64,000 bases of DNA from Diphasiastrum complanatum (Eukaryota > Streptophyta > Lycopodiopsida > Lycopodiales > Lycopodiaceae): contig CM055110.1 in the NCBI GenBank assembly GCA_029204225.1, positions 2,122,659 to 2,186,658 on the forward strand, written 5' to 3'. The first letter of the stretch is position 1, and each line of letters opens with the position of its first letter. The translations under genes were made by a program, and so were the position numbers. Below are positions 9,856 to 21,860 of this stretch, in pieces. The notes beneath the pieces are model-generated. The model was not told where the DNA came from and ran no database searches. It saw only the letters and a program-made list of their open reading frames with translations.

Positions 9856-11657
9856 GAAGATCTTCTTGAAATCATATGAAGAAGAAACTCTTCCTCACAC
9901 CTTGGCCCCATCATAACTTGAATACCTTCAAAAAATATAACTTTTGATGCTTCTTGAGAAGCCTTGGTCTCGGCCACTTCCAAGATTGAATCTTCATGCC
10001 ACATGACATCTCTATTCACAATTGAGATAGAGAGTGTAAAGACACTAAAGTCCTCCTTGATGGATGCATATCCAATCATGATCCATGAGCTTGGATCATC
10101 CTTCCTCCTTGTTTTTAAGGGAATATGTGCAAAGCAAGCACTACCAAGTTCACTAAGGTGATCAACCTTAGGCTTCATCTTGAATAAAACTTCATATGGT
10201 GCTATTCCTTCAAGAGATCCAATACTCCTCAAAGCTTTGATCTTCAATGAGAATTTCTTCTCAACATATGCTTTGAATAATAAGCAATAATCATACACCA
10301 TAATACTTGAAGAGAGAAGATATGCGCATCTTTTGTGATCATCCTCCTTTGAAATATTGGACATATAAGAAACATCAAGAGAGTTTGCACTCTCACTTGG
10401 ATCCAATTTGTAGATGCCTTCAAATCTTGATCCATATGCAAGGATCTCACCATCCTTCTTGATCACACAATTGTCAGTATTGAAATTGACATCAAAGCCA
10501 CTATCAAGAAGTTATCCAACACTTAAGATGTTCTTTGTAAGCTTTGGGACAAAAAGAACATTGTTGAGAAAGAGATCTTTGGAAGATGCAAGCTTCAAGG
10601 GAATAATCCCTACTCCTTCAATATTGCACTCATGCTTACTTTCAATGTATATGGTCTTCTTGACTCCATCATAAGGCATAATAGATGAAAAAGAGTGCTT
10701 GGAGCCACACATATGTGAAGATGCTCCACTATCAATATACCATGAGTCATCCTTGTTGAAGGTGGAAGAGGAGAGAGCCTTCTCCATCACTTGCAATATA
10801 GTCTTCTTTCCCATTGGTGATGTTGGCTTGATTGAGTTAATTCTTCTTCTTGAAGCAATTGGTGGCATCATGGCCTTTCTTGCCACAATAAAAGCACTTG
10901 ATCTTCTTCTTCTTGAGATTTGAATTAGAAGCATGAGAGGTATCCTCCTCCTCTCCATCTTGGTCTTTAGCTTTGTCATTAGAGAAGTGATGGTGTTGCT
11001 TCTTACTCCTCTCTTTGTGCTTGGCAAATAGAACTTTGCCATGATCATGATTGAGTGATAGCTTGCCCATCCTCAAGAGTTTGTACTCTTGTCTTGATTC
11101 TTCAGAAATAAGCACACTTTGAAGGGCCTCCAAACTTGGTAGTTCCTCCTTAATGGCATAAGATTGGACAAGGTTGTCATATTCATCTCTCAAGCCATTG
11201 AGAATGACTTGGACTAGCTTACTTTGATTGATTGAGTCACCAATACATGCAAGCTCCCTATGAATATCCTTGACTCTCAAAACATAATTAGATGCACTAT
11301 CATCACTCTTTTGACTACTTTGAAAGATTTGATTTCTAAGAGTGATGAGCCTAGAGGTGTTCTTAGCCTCATAGATGGACTTGAGACAATCCAAGCTTCC
11401 TTGGATGTAGAACAATCACCAATCTCCCTCAATATCTCATTAGAGACATTCATCTTAATGTAGTGGAGAGCCATCCTAGCTCTCTTCTTGTATTTTTGTA
11501 CTTCTTGAAGGACTTGAGGCTCCTCCACAATCCCAAGTACAATGTCCATCACATCTTGGAGTATCAAGATGGACTCCATCCTCAACTTCCATATTGAATA
11601 ATTGGAAGTAGACAATCTCTCACGTGGTTGCAACAAGTATGAACTCATTGAAGTCAT
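9856..11657 (-). pseudogene. Copia A gag-protease-integrase remnant
   Basis: Gag starts at 11657 with a typical copia N-terminus (SNYSIWKLRMES) and shifts frame near 11390. It ends in a CCHC zinc knuckle, CFYCGKKGHDATNC (10855-10896). After another frame change comes the protease region with WYIDSGASSHMC (near 10740), whose D-S-G is the aspartic-protease active site. A stop at 10512 is followed by the pre-integrase region. Integrase then jumps from 'KALR' directly to 'PYEVLF', so about 100 residues containing the later catalytic D and E are gone. It cannot have supported its own integration. Confidence 0.85.
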
Positions 11658-12400
11658 GTAAAGTGGAGATAAATAAAAGTGATGAACAAATAATGTTGCT
11701 TCTCACTCACTATAGGATCCAATAATGGTGTGCTACCATCTCCTATGTAAGATCTTGCAACAAACTGTGAGATGATTCTCACTAGCTATCTCAATCTCTC
11801 CAAAACTAGATCTACTTCACATCAGATGATGGAGTATGGGCAAAGTTAGGATCAAACACTCTTAGCACGTGTGAAATACACTAAGAAACCAAATTTGACT
11901 CAAATACAATGATATTGTTTGAAACAAAATGGCTAAGATCTCAAAACAGTGCCTAGATCACATATAGATGAGATTGGTAAGCATTCAACTATGATTTTGG
12001 ATCAAACAAGCAATCTCTTGACCAAACCAAATGTGTCCACCCAGGTCTAGGTGCCCTATCTAACCCTCTTCAAAAGCTTATAACTTTTGATTGGCACAAC
12101 CTAATGGAATGAAACTGATTGCATCAGAAACTAGGCAAAAATACTTCAAAACAAGCTATCTAGCAAGATTTTTGAATCAAACATGAAAGAAAACTCCCAA
12201 ACTGAAATTGGATGTTCCTCACACGTGTCTGAGCACTTGATTCTGTATAGTACTAGGTCAGACCCAATCAATGCCCTATTGATCTCTTTTGATCCAAAAT
12301 TGGACAAGATAGCTAGGAAAATGGATCTTGACAATTTCTAGCTCAAGATTGATGAATAGTTTTCACTCAAATGATCAAAATGCATGGTAACCTTAGGTAG
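11658..12400 (-). other. Copia A 5' leader
   Basis: Untranslated leader between PBS and gag on the minus strand. It resembles the leader at about 16790-17450 (shared blocks around 'ttataagct' and 'gaagagggt'). It contains ACGTG words at 11865-11872 and 12220-12229. Confidence 0.65.
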
Positions 12401-12412
12401 GCTCTGATACCA
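12401..12412 (-). other. Primer binding site (tRNA-iMet) of copia A
   Basis: GCTCTGATACCA is the reverse complement of TGGTATCAGAGC, the standard plant initiator-Met PBS. It is separated from the LTR by three Ts. Confidence 0.9.
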
Positions 12413-12415
12413 TTT

Positions 12416-13067
12416 TGATTTCACACGTGTGGACTGTCCACAACATGTACTTGTGATCTCCTAAGGCGTGTAGATGAACCAAGATCAAGACTAGACTGAG
12501 ATTCAAGATCTATCTTTGATTCTATGGCAAAAACACACTACTACATGCATTCAATCACTTCGAACTCTCACTCACACGTGTGGGAAGTATTCAAGAGTAA
12601 TCTAAGTAAAAACAAGCTGCTCTCCTTGGGTAGAGAGAGAAAATCATCATGAGCTCTCGGGTAGAAAGAGAGGGCTAGAAATCCAATAACACTCAAAATC
12701 CACACAATCTCCAAATCAAGTAGATCCAAATGAGGAGTACAATGATACTAGTAGATCCACGAGCTACCACTATGCTTAACTATGATTGGACCACACTTTG
12801 TCACCTCTTAATTCTATTGGACCATTGATCCATGTACCTCTAAATTCTATTGGACCATTTTCAAGCAAATCTCAAATTCTATTGGATCACTCATGGTTCC
12901 ACCTCTAAATCATATTGGACCTCTTAAACTTCATCAAACAAAAGCATTACACTTGTCTACACTCTAATTGGCACGAGTTTGGCCTCCTACTCTATTTTGG
13001 ATCAATAGTGGCATTACAAGTGAAAATGGATAATTTGCCATCTATGCCAAATTTGACCCTATCAACA
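12416..13067 (-). repeat. 5' LTR of copia A (652 bp)
   Basis: Read on the minus strand it starts TGTTGATAGGGTC and ends GTGTGAAATCA. The solo LTR at 48568-49219 has the same length and matching terminal and internal words. Two perfect CACACGTGTG palindromes (12422-12431, 12573-12582) carry a G-box core. Confidence 0.8.
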
Positions 13068-13181
13068 TCCTACACCTAAATGCTTGACTATGAGATTCTA
13101 TGAGACCCCTATATCAAACATTTTTTATTTACTTTACAATTCTCCACACGTGGGAACATCCTCCACACATGTGAGATTCAC

Positions 13182-16100
13182 TTGCAATTTTTTATCATAA
13201 AAAATACCAAGCTAGATTTTTGCCAATTTCTCACATCAAACTTTTCTTCATCACCTTTCAAGAAAGATGGAGCTTGGTACATAGATAGTGGAGCTTCTTC
13301 ACATATGTGTTGTTCACATGAGTCTTTTGACTCAATTGTACCTTATAAAGAACTTAAAAGATCTATTTATACTGCAAATAATCATGAGTACTCTATTGAA
13401 GGAATTGGCAACATTCCATTGAAATTTGCTTCTTCTAAAGTTCTTGCAATTTCCAATGTTCTTTTTGTTCCTAAGCTTACAAAGAACTTGATTAGTGTTG
13501 GAAAGTTGCTTGATAGTGGTTGTAATGTAAAGTTCAATTCCAATATTTGCTTTATCAAGAAAAATGATGAGGTCCTAGCTAATGGATCTAGATATGGTGG
13601 AATTTTCAAGTTGAACTCTTATGAGAATGCAAAATTTTGTGAAGTTGCTCTTTTATCTAAAGAGGAGTTGTGGCATAGAAGGCTGGGGTATTCTAACTTT
13701 AAGTCTATGTCTTCTATGTTCAAGAAAGATAAGGCTATTGGCCTTCCAAGATCATTTTCCAAAGATTTCAAGCCTTGTGAGGCTTGTGCTATTGCAAAAT
13801 CACATAGAAAGCCATATCAAAAGTCTTTTATTAAGACTACTCATCCTTTGGAGCTTATACACTCAGATGTTCATTTTTCTTCATCTAAAAATATTGGTGG
13901 TGCAACATGTTTTGTCGTCTTTATTGATGACTTTACAAGATATACTTGGTTGTATCTACTTTCTTCAAAAGCTATGGTATTTGATCACTTCCTAATCTTC
14001 AAAGCTTATGTTGAGAAACAATTTTCTTTCAAAGTTAAAGCTTTAAGATGTGATGGAGGAGGTGAATACATCTCCAACAAGTTTTATGAATATTGTGAAG
14101 GTGAAGGAATAAAGAGAGAGTTTTCTTGTGCTTATTCTCCATCTCAAAATGGAGTTGCTGAGAGGAAAAATTGATCTTTATGTGAATGTGCTAAAGCAAT
14201 CCGAGTTGAAGCTTCTTGCCTATTGAATATTGGGGTGAAGCAATAAATTGTGCAAACTATTTGTGCAATAGATTACCTCACAATGCATTTGCTAGAAAAT
14301 CACCATATAAAGTCTTGTTTAAGAAGAAACTTAAGGTAGATCACCTTAGAGTTTTTGGATGTGCTTGCTTTTTTCACGTACCCTTGGAAACAAGGAAAAG
14401 AGATGATCCTAATTCTATCAAAGGGATGTGGTTGGATATTCATCCAATAAGAAGGCTTACAGGAACCATGTTCCCTCTACCTCAATAACAATTGAGAATA
14501 GGGATGTTATATTCCATGAGAATCAAAAGTACATCCTTGAGGAGGCCGAGTTCAAAGATTCTTAAAAAGATACCCCAATCATCACCCTTGAAGACTATCA
14601 TGGAGAGATTGGGCCAAGAAGTGAGGAGGAGTCACCTCGAATCTTTTCACCAAGGAGGTCTCAAAGAGAAAGATCCAAGCCTAGGAGGCTTACGTATGAA
14701 AATAAAGGCAAGCAAGTGGAACTCAACTCCACTAATTGTGCTTATTTTATTTCACATGAGGAGCCAAAGGATGTATATGATGCACTCAACTCGAACGAAT
14801 GGTTTCTTGCCATGAGGAGGAATATGATGCTTTGATGGCGAATAAGACATGGGAGCTTGTGGATCTTCCATCCAACAAGCATGCCTTTGGTTGCAAGTGG
14901 GTTTTTTCAAGTCAAGTATAATCAAGATGGCACAATCAAAAAGTACAAGGCAAGGCTTTGTGCAAAGGGTTTTGATCAAGTTTATGGACTTGATTATGGG
15001 GAGATTTTTGCTCCAGTTGCAAAGATGGTATGAATTAGAATCATAATTTCTATTGCTTATTTTTTCAATTGGCAAGTTTTTCAACTAGATGTCTCTAATG
15101 CTTTTTAAAATGGATATGTAGAAGAAGAAATTTATATGGATCAGCCTATTGGGTTCATCCATGACAAAAACAAAGTTTGCTTGCTCTTCAAAAGCCTCTA
15201 TGGACTAAAGCAAGCTCCAAGGTCATGGTATTCTCGACTTAACACCTTCCTTGAGTCACTAGAATTTAATCTTAGTAACTATGATCATTCCTTGTATGTC
15301 AAGTTTTACGATAGAGATATTGTCATACTTCTCATTTATGTTGATGATATCATTCTAACAGGCAGTTGTATCAAGTTAGTTGGGGAGACCAACATTGCAC
15401 TTGGAAAAGAGTTCAAGATGCAAGATCTTGGAAAAATTCAGTACATATTAGGATTACAGATTGACTTTCTTAATGATAAAGCTTTTGTATGTCAATCCAA
15501 GTATGCTCTTTCAATGTTAAAAAAGTTCAATATGCTAGATTGTAAGAGTATAGAAATTCCTATGGAGCAAATTGTAAAAGACCCTAACAAAGGTGATGAA
15601 AGATCCTTCGTGGACATCACTCTTTTTAGGAGTCTTATAGGCTTCTTGATTTGGCTCACAATAACTAGGCCTGACATAAGTTTTAGTGTTCATAAGTTGA
15701 GCCAAGCTATGTAAAATCCTACTATTCATCATTGGAAAATGGCCAAGAGAGTGCTTAGATACATATCTTCAACTTTTGATTATGGTTTATTGTATTGAAG
15801 TGAAGATCTTTCTATAGTTGGCTATTCTGACTCGAATTTTGCAAGTGATAAAGCAGATCGAAAATCTACAAGTGCTTATGTCATATATCTTGGAGGAAAC
15901 TTGATATCTTGGCTTTCCAAAAAGCAAGACACTGTATCACTCTCATCTTGTGAAGCTGAGTATAAGGCACTCACTGCTATGACAAAGGAAGTGCTTTGGA
16001 TCAAAAGGTTGCTAGTGGAGCTAAAGATATTCGTGGAAGATGATCTACCTATGATCATTTGTGACAACATTCCAGCACAAGTCGTTGCCAACAATCTGAT

Positions 16101-16293
16101 ATTCCATGCAAGGAGCAAACACATCGAGGTTGCACATCACTTCATGAGAGAGAAGCTCATTGGAGGGGAAATCTACTTGGAGCACATCGACACATCATCT
16201 TGTATTGTAGATTTGCTCACCAAACCTTTGAGCAAGAGCCAATCTTGGTATAATACCAAGATCCATGTTCAAGTCAACATAGATTGTTTTTAG
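13182..16293 (+). pseudogene. Copia C pol: protease, integrase, RT, RNase H (decayed)
   Basis: All pol domains appear in Ty1/copia order. Protease: AWYIDSGASSHMC. Pre-integrase: WHRRLG and CEAC, the HHCC zinc finger. Integrase: HSDVH, FIDDFTRY, RCDGGGEY and NGVAERKN, the D-D-E catalytic set. RT has YGLKQAPRSWYSRL and the active site YVDD at 15337-15348. RNase H has SDSNFASDK, SSCEAEYKAL and FHARSKHIEV. Breaks include stops at 14172, about 15035, 15106, 15712 and 15798, and frameshifts near 14210 and 14490-14830. Gag is missing: the frame begins just before protease. Its closest relatives in the window are elements A and B. Confidence 0.9.
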
Positions 16294-16296
16294 GAG

Positions 16297-17453
16297 TGTT
16301 GAATTTGAAAAATCATCTATCTTGACTTTAGACTTGCTATAATCATTTTTACTATGCAAGTATGTTGTTTCATAAATGTAAATGCCAAATTTGGCCTAGA
16401 TGGAACTCGCGCTATATGAATTTATCATGTCTAGTTGGTTGAATACAACTTGCATATAGATTGTAGATTTAGAAATAGCGTTAATATGCTTGTAGAAACT
16501 CGTGGCATATCACATGCATTTATTGTAAGTGATCCGTAGTGACATACAAGGCATGCACACATGCATGATGATTTGTACAATTCTAGCTAGAAATAGGACA
16601 CTTGGTAAAAATAGGTAGAGATGCATACATGAGATATGACAAATGTCACTTAGAGTCTAGTTTCCACTTTAGATGTGATTGAAAGGTAGATGGATGTGGT
16701 TCTACCTCGAGCTACCTCAAATTCTCTATCTAACTCGTGTTGAGGCTAATTCTCATACACTAAATTCTTGTGCTCATTTGTAATTCAAAGCAACCTTTCT
16801 CTTAAAAGTGTTTGGATCAAATTGGATTGAAACTGAATTTTCAGGTCTGAATAGTGATAGTATGGAATTTAGGAACTCCGCACGTGTGAAAATCAGAGAT
16901 TTTTAGTCCCTTCTATTTCCTTGCTAGTTGATCCAAAGATAATGGTGTTATCGCTTGATGGAAAGCTTATGAAGGTACCTTCCATAGAAATTGATACCAA
17001 ATCAATATGAAGTGTCTATCTAGAGTTATAAGCTCTTAAAGAGGGTAGGGAGAGGTCTAAAATCCCACTTTTTGATTTGATTCAATATTTCCTTGTTCTG
17101 AATCCATTGTTTTGAGCATCCTACACAAGAAATTGAAGATCAAGACTAAGGTTGATGTAATTGAACACCTTTGAGGCTTCTGAGTATCAATAGTGTTTTC
17201 TTTGAAGCATCTAACACGTGACAAAAGTAGGATTCAAACTTGTCCAAGTGTCTCAATCCATGTTGAGTATCTGATCTAGAAAATCTTGTTTTGTGGAATA
17301 TTTGAGATTCATCTCAAATACAGTTGCAAGTTTTTCACATAGGAAGGTAGCACGTCTTTGAAAATACCTATAGTGAAAGAGAGCAGCAACATTAAGTCTG
17401 ATTGGAACAAGCTCAAACATATTATTGTCCAATAACTAAGAAGTCTTCACATA
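16297..17453 (+). repeat. Copia LTR remnant plus leader between pol (C) and a second gag
   Basis: It starts TGTTGAATTTG right after the pol stop, in the place and with the start expected of a 3' LTR. A block ATGCCAAATTTGGC near 16380 recalls the family-A LTR. From about 16790 on it matches the copia A leader. No intact PBS was found, so the LTR-to-leader border is blurred. ACGTG words occur near 16881 and 17216. Confidence 0.55.
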
Positions 17454-18252
17454 ATGGCATCTGTGGAAGGATATCTCCTAGAAGCAGGTGAAAGACTAAG
17501 TACCTCTAATTACTCAATCTGGAAGGTTAGAATGGAGTCTTTTTTGATACTCCAGGATTTTATGGACATTGTGCTGGGTATTGAGGAGGAGCCTCAAGCA
17601 CAGCTTGAAATACCAAAGTACAAGAAGAGAGCTAGAATGGCTCTACATTTCATTAAGATGAATGTATCTAATGAAATTTTGAGAGACATAGGATCTTGCA
17701 CCACAACTAAAGATGCCTGGGATGCACTTAAGTCCATCTATGAAGCAAAGAATACTTCTAGAATACTCACTCTTAGGAATCAGATTTTCCAAAGTTTTCA
17801 AATAAGTGAGGAGAGTGCATCAAACTATGTTCTGAGAGTAAAAGATCTTCATAGGGAGCTTTCTTGTGTTGATGTTTCAATTAACCAAGATGAACTAGTA
17901 CAAGTCATTCTAAATTGCTTGAAAGATGACTATGATAATCTTCTTCAATCCTTTGCCATTTAGGAGGAGTTGCCTAATTTAGAAACTCTCCAAGGACTTC
18001 TCATCTCTGAAGAAGCTAGGCAAAGTTATAAACTTTCTAGGATAAACAAACTCGAGCATATTGGAAGTGACAAAGCCCTCTTTGTCAAGGACAAGCATAA
18101 AGGAAGCAGTAAGAACTAGGGTTTTCAAACATTCAACAAAGACAAAGCCAAGGATCGAGATAAAGATGGTGAAGAGGATGATTCATCTCATCTTTCTACT
18201 TCAAAGGCCAAGAAGAAGAAACTCAAGTGTTTCTTTTGTGGCAAGATGGGGC
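17454..18252 (+). pseudogene. Copia gag (family A-like), broken inside the zinc knuckle
   Basis: It opens with ATG and a copia gag N-terminus (STSNYSIWKVRMES) and continues through SIYEAKNTSR and VLRVKDLHREL. A TAG interrupts it near 17961 and another stop follows near 18117. It reaches the zinc knuckle as CFFCGKMGH, where the sequence switches abruptly to a gypsy family-T LTR end. Protein-level similarity to copia A gag is strong. It lies downstream of a pol on the same strand, so it belongs to a second element rather than to C in normal order. Confidence 0.87.
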
Positions 18253-18256
18253 ACTG

Positions 18257-18612
18257 AGATTTGTCAACATTTGGCACCTTTGCTACTTGAACCCCAATGC
18301 ATACTACATCCAACAGCACAACAACAAAGTCCACACTCCGATTACTGCACACACACTCCAATTCTTACACCACATTTGAGTTTTCGCAACTGAACAGAGC
18401 CACTTCAATGGCTATCTCCTCACCCACATCCACAGGCTGTTAGAATCACAAATTCATTGGTCTTGCAAACACACTAACAGACCTGGATTCGATTCTACTC
18501 AAGCTCATGCTCCTCCTATTCCTCACGCTTGAAATCTCAACCGGAGCCCCAACTTCGAATCTCAACCGACACACATTGTCCGATCTCAACCGACGGTCAT
18601 CCGTTACATCTC
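18257..18612 (+). repeat. Fragment of family T: LTR end, PBS and leader start
   Basis: It matches 24511-24860: the LTR end TTTGTCAACA, then TTTGGCACC...GCTACTTGAACCCC and the leader with three ATCTCAACCG(A/G) units. Confidence 0.75.
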
Positions 18613-18670
18613 AAAAAGAAAAACAAAAGAAAACTAAAAAAGAATCAGTCCATGAAGCAAAATCACGACA

Positions 18671-18682
18671 TGGTATCAGAGC
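18671..18682 (+). other. Primer binding site (tRNA-iMet)
   Basis: TGGTATCAGAGC, a perfect PBS, lies 66 bp before the copia gag at 18737. Hardly any LTR of its own is visible to the left. Confidence 0.8.
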
Positions 18683-18736
18683 TCTAAGGTTATCACTACA
18701 TGATATCAGAACAGTGATTATCTAGGCAACACAATA

Positions 18737-19371
18737 TGGCTACAACGATCCAGACAAGAATAGCAATCAGTCTTGATGGTGAAAACTACAGAGTATGGAA
18801 ATTCAAAATCTTCTGAAGGGTGAAGGCATCTGGTCGATGACCCGAACTTACAGAGGTGCAGCCTCCAGAGGGAGACCTGAGGAGAGCTGACAGAAAGGAT
18901 GAGCGTGCAATGGCGATCATCATTTCACCCATCAATGAAGAACAACTCATGCAGATTGAAGACTGTGAAAGGAGCCATGCAGCATGGGAAAGACTAAAGC
19001 AGAACTATGAAGTGAGGACTGTCGCTTCAGTGATGCATCTTTACAATCAGCTGTAATCCATACGATGGGATGGCAACCAGTTGGATCAGCACATTGAGAA
19101 GATCAGAACGATCTTCGCTCAACTTGTTGCATCAGGACAAGAACACTAGGTCTTAGCACCACAACAGATGATGTACTTCATGAAATCTCTACCTGCGTCC
19201 TATCAGTCGTTGAGAATGTTCATACCGAGTCTACTAGATATGACATTCGACAAAGCAGTCAGTCTTGTCAAAAGACATGACACGAAGCGAAACAAAAAGA
19301 AAACAAAAGAAAATAATTCGTGCTACCAGCTGACAGCTCAACGAGTGTGGTGTCTTGTATTCCATGCTTAA
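18737..19371 (+). pseudogene. Copia D gag fragment
   Basis: The frame starts ATG-GCT-ACA and continues as a UBN2-type gag with 'LDGENYRVWKFK', 'SHAAWERLKQNYE' and 'MMYFMKSLPASYQSL', broken by several stops. It ends near 19371, before any zinc knuckle. An almost identical piece lies inverted at 33059-33571, indicating duplication of the fragment. Confidence 0.8.
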
Positions 19372-19377
19372 CTGAAA

Positions 19378-19868
19378 GAGTTAGCAATAACAAAGAATAA
19401 CTAACTAGTTGATTAGCGTTAACTACTCTTGTAATTCTCTGTTTAGCTATCTTGTAAACTCTACATAGTGGAGATCCTAAGCATGCGACTACAGCTCACA
19501 GAACACAAAACTTTCTAGCAATCAAGATGACAAAAAGCAATGAGATGGAGAAGAGAGTAGTTGTATTATCAGTTTTTGAGTTTTGAGCTAGATGATCAGT
19601 GTCTCGCTCGTTGGCGGCCTGACACTCAGCTCAATCACTATGTTCTGCTCGTTGACAAACTTTCATGCACAATTGTTTTCATCTCTCTATCTTTTTTTAT
19701 TCTCTTTTTCTACTCTTTCTTCTTTTTGATGCTCTCATTCTTTTGTGTTGATCCAATATTGTGTTTTTATACCTCCATTGTGTGGAGTTTACAAGATAGC
19801 TAAACAGAGGATTACAAGAGTAGTTAACTCTAATCAACTAGTTAGTTATTCTCTATTATTGCTAACTC
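19378..19868. repeat. Facing LTR pieces forming an 84-bp inverted repeat
   Basis: Arms 19378-19461 and 19785-19868 are near-perfect inverted copies (GAGTTAGCAATAA... and ...TTATTGCTAACTC) around a 323-bp loop. The arm recurs at 33059-33140 beside the same gag piece, so it is probably LTR sequence of copia D, with the loop and right arm coming from a second, oppositely oriented LTR. Confidence 0.75.
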
Positions 19869-21001
19869 CCAGAGGATCTGTTGTTTCTTCGATTCTTTCT
19901 GGCTCTTTTTCAGAACCGTTTCTGCCTGTTACCAGGCTCAAAGGCATTCGTTAGATGGTTTCTTGATTTTACGATGCCAAACCAGACAGAAGAAAACAGG
20001 TAGACGTTGTAGTATAGATTTTCTTTGTCCTGTCTGTCAGAGGACTACTCAGGGTCGTCACTCTTGAACGTACTTACATTCTACATAGAGATGCAAGCCA
20101 AGAACGCTCATTCACAGATCAGTATGCAAACCAATGAACATTCAATGAATTTCTACAGCCTCCTTCCCTTAAAAAATGAACTGAATCAGATCCTACACTA
20201 CTGAACTTGCATAAATCCACAGAACAAGAAGCAAGAAACTAATCTACAGCATGTTAGAAGTCCAAGAATCAAGAAACCAACCAGTCTATTGATTCTTGGA
20301 CATCCCAAGAACATCAAGAACTGGATTTTACAGAGATATGCAAGAATCACACCACAAATCCAGCCTATTTAGTTTACCTGAATGCTGGTTTCTACATTAA
20401 TCCACAAGAAAGCAAGAAAGCTAATCCACTCTACAAAGCAGCAAATCTAGTCCACTCTACAGTCCACAACCACACACAAAAGGAGGGAAGGGCAAGATCA
20501 TAAATGCATCACTCAAGAAACAAGCATGATCAAGGAGCTCAATGATTGCACCTAACTCGTGAAGGGATCTTCTCATTTAAGCATGGAGTTGATACAAATC
20601 ACAAAAAGCTCCTCTACACAAAGAGGGAGTCTCTTAAATAAGAAAGAGAGCTACTTAGGTGGCATCCTAGTGGAATTTCCACATTTCACAAATTACAAGT
20701 GGAATAATGCTCTCCATAGAGGTCACCATCAAAAGGTGGCTCACTCTACTTTCTTTAAGAGGGGTCTACTTGCATTTATTACATTTCCCTAGAAATACTA
20801 GTTCCTACATGGTCATGCCATCTTCCGGGATTCACCATGAGACTTACACAGTTCTTACTTGTCATTACTAACCTCGGCTCTCATACTCGACTCTAAGTCT
20901 TCATTAGTCTCGTCTTCTCAAAGACCTCCTCAGTCTAAGGTGAGAGGTGCTCTTAGTTGCTCTATCCGAGTATCTTGGGGATTCGACAGAATCAGCCAAC
21001 A
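19868..21001 (-). repeat. Family T LTR, copy 1 (minus)
   Basis: On the minus strand it starts TGTTGGCTGATTC at 21001 and follows LTRs 23494-24523 and 31719-32878 closely. It stops about 21 bp short of the LTR end, against the inverted-repeat arm. Confidence 0.82.
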
Positions 21002-21002
21002 C

Positions 21003-21408
21003 TGCAATTTCATGGAGCAGCAGAAAGCAGCCTACAGTAGTCTTATCATCGACGGAAGCTGAATATTGAGCACTCAGCAATGCTACACAAGAAGCGGTAT
21101 GGTTACGAAGATTGCTTGTGGATTTAGGTCAACCATAGGTGGATGCGACTACTATATCTTGCGATAATCAAAGTTGCATTCACCTTGCCAAAAATCCAGT
21201 TCTACATGCTCGAACCAAGCACATCGAAATACACTACCATTTTGTTCGAGAGAAAATTCTTGATGGAGCCATTGATCTTGTTTTTCTTAAATCTAAAGAT
21301 CAAATGGCAGATATTTTTACTAAGTCATTAGGTAGATGTAAATTTGAGAGGTTTCGTATTCTATTAGGATTAGAAGAATGTAATTTTATCATTGAGGGAG
21401 AGTATTAG
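21003..21408 (+). pseudogene. Copia RNase H, C-terminal fragment
   Basis: It begins abruptly at ISWSSRKQPTV and continues through SSTEAEY, LRRLLVDLG, CDNQSCIHLAKNP, ARTKHIEIHYHFVREK and ADIFTKSLG, with two stops. These are the last RNase H blocks of copia pol. The stop is followed by a polypurine tract and an LTR start, as at a normal copia 3' end. Confidence 0.88.
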
Positions 21409-21860
21409 AAATCAATGATAAACTTCATTGTTACTGTTTACGATGTACATTAATGTTGACAGTTGTGACCAGCTGTCATTAGCCGTAGGCTAGTCTATTA
21501 GTCTACTCGTAGGTTTTCTCTCTCTATCAGGGGTTCAAGGTTTATTTGTACATTTTACATTATGTATGAGTTAGTGTGATTGAGTGACAATGCGTGTTCT
21601 TCTTCCGCCTTCTTGTGGTGATTGCTTATGGTGAATGTTTGATGTTGCATATCTAATTCTTGACATCTGTTGTGTAGTATTTGGGCTTATTGCAGAAGCC
21701 TCTTGCCTTATTCTATGATATTCCATGTCATACCCAGAATCAGACAACATGCTCCTGCTACATGAGTGCCAGTCCCATGGCACTCTACCTCCAACTAGTC
21801 ATTGGCGTTGTCAAAATTTGAAGAGGTAAATATATAAAATTTTTTTTTGGTGCTCCAGGA
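21403..21860 (+). repeat. Probable copia 3' LTR
   Basis: The polypurine tract TGAGGGAGAG (21393-21402) precedes TATTAGAAATCAATG, probably a mutated TGTTAGAAAT-type start. The right edge is a guess. Confidence 0.5.

Larger units (their letters stand above)
9854..13067 (-). mobile_element. Copia element A: LTR, PBS, leader, gag, protease, deleted integrase
   Basis: On the minus strand the order is LTR (13067-12416), PBS (12412-12401), leader (about 12400-11658), gag, protease and a shortened integrase. It ends at 9854 against a gypsy LTR. RT, RNase H and the 3' LTR are absent. Element B (61752-63632, -) has the same layout. Confidence 0.82.
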
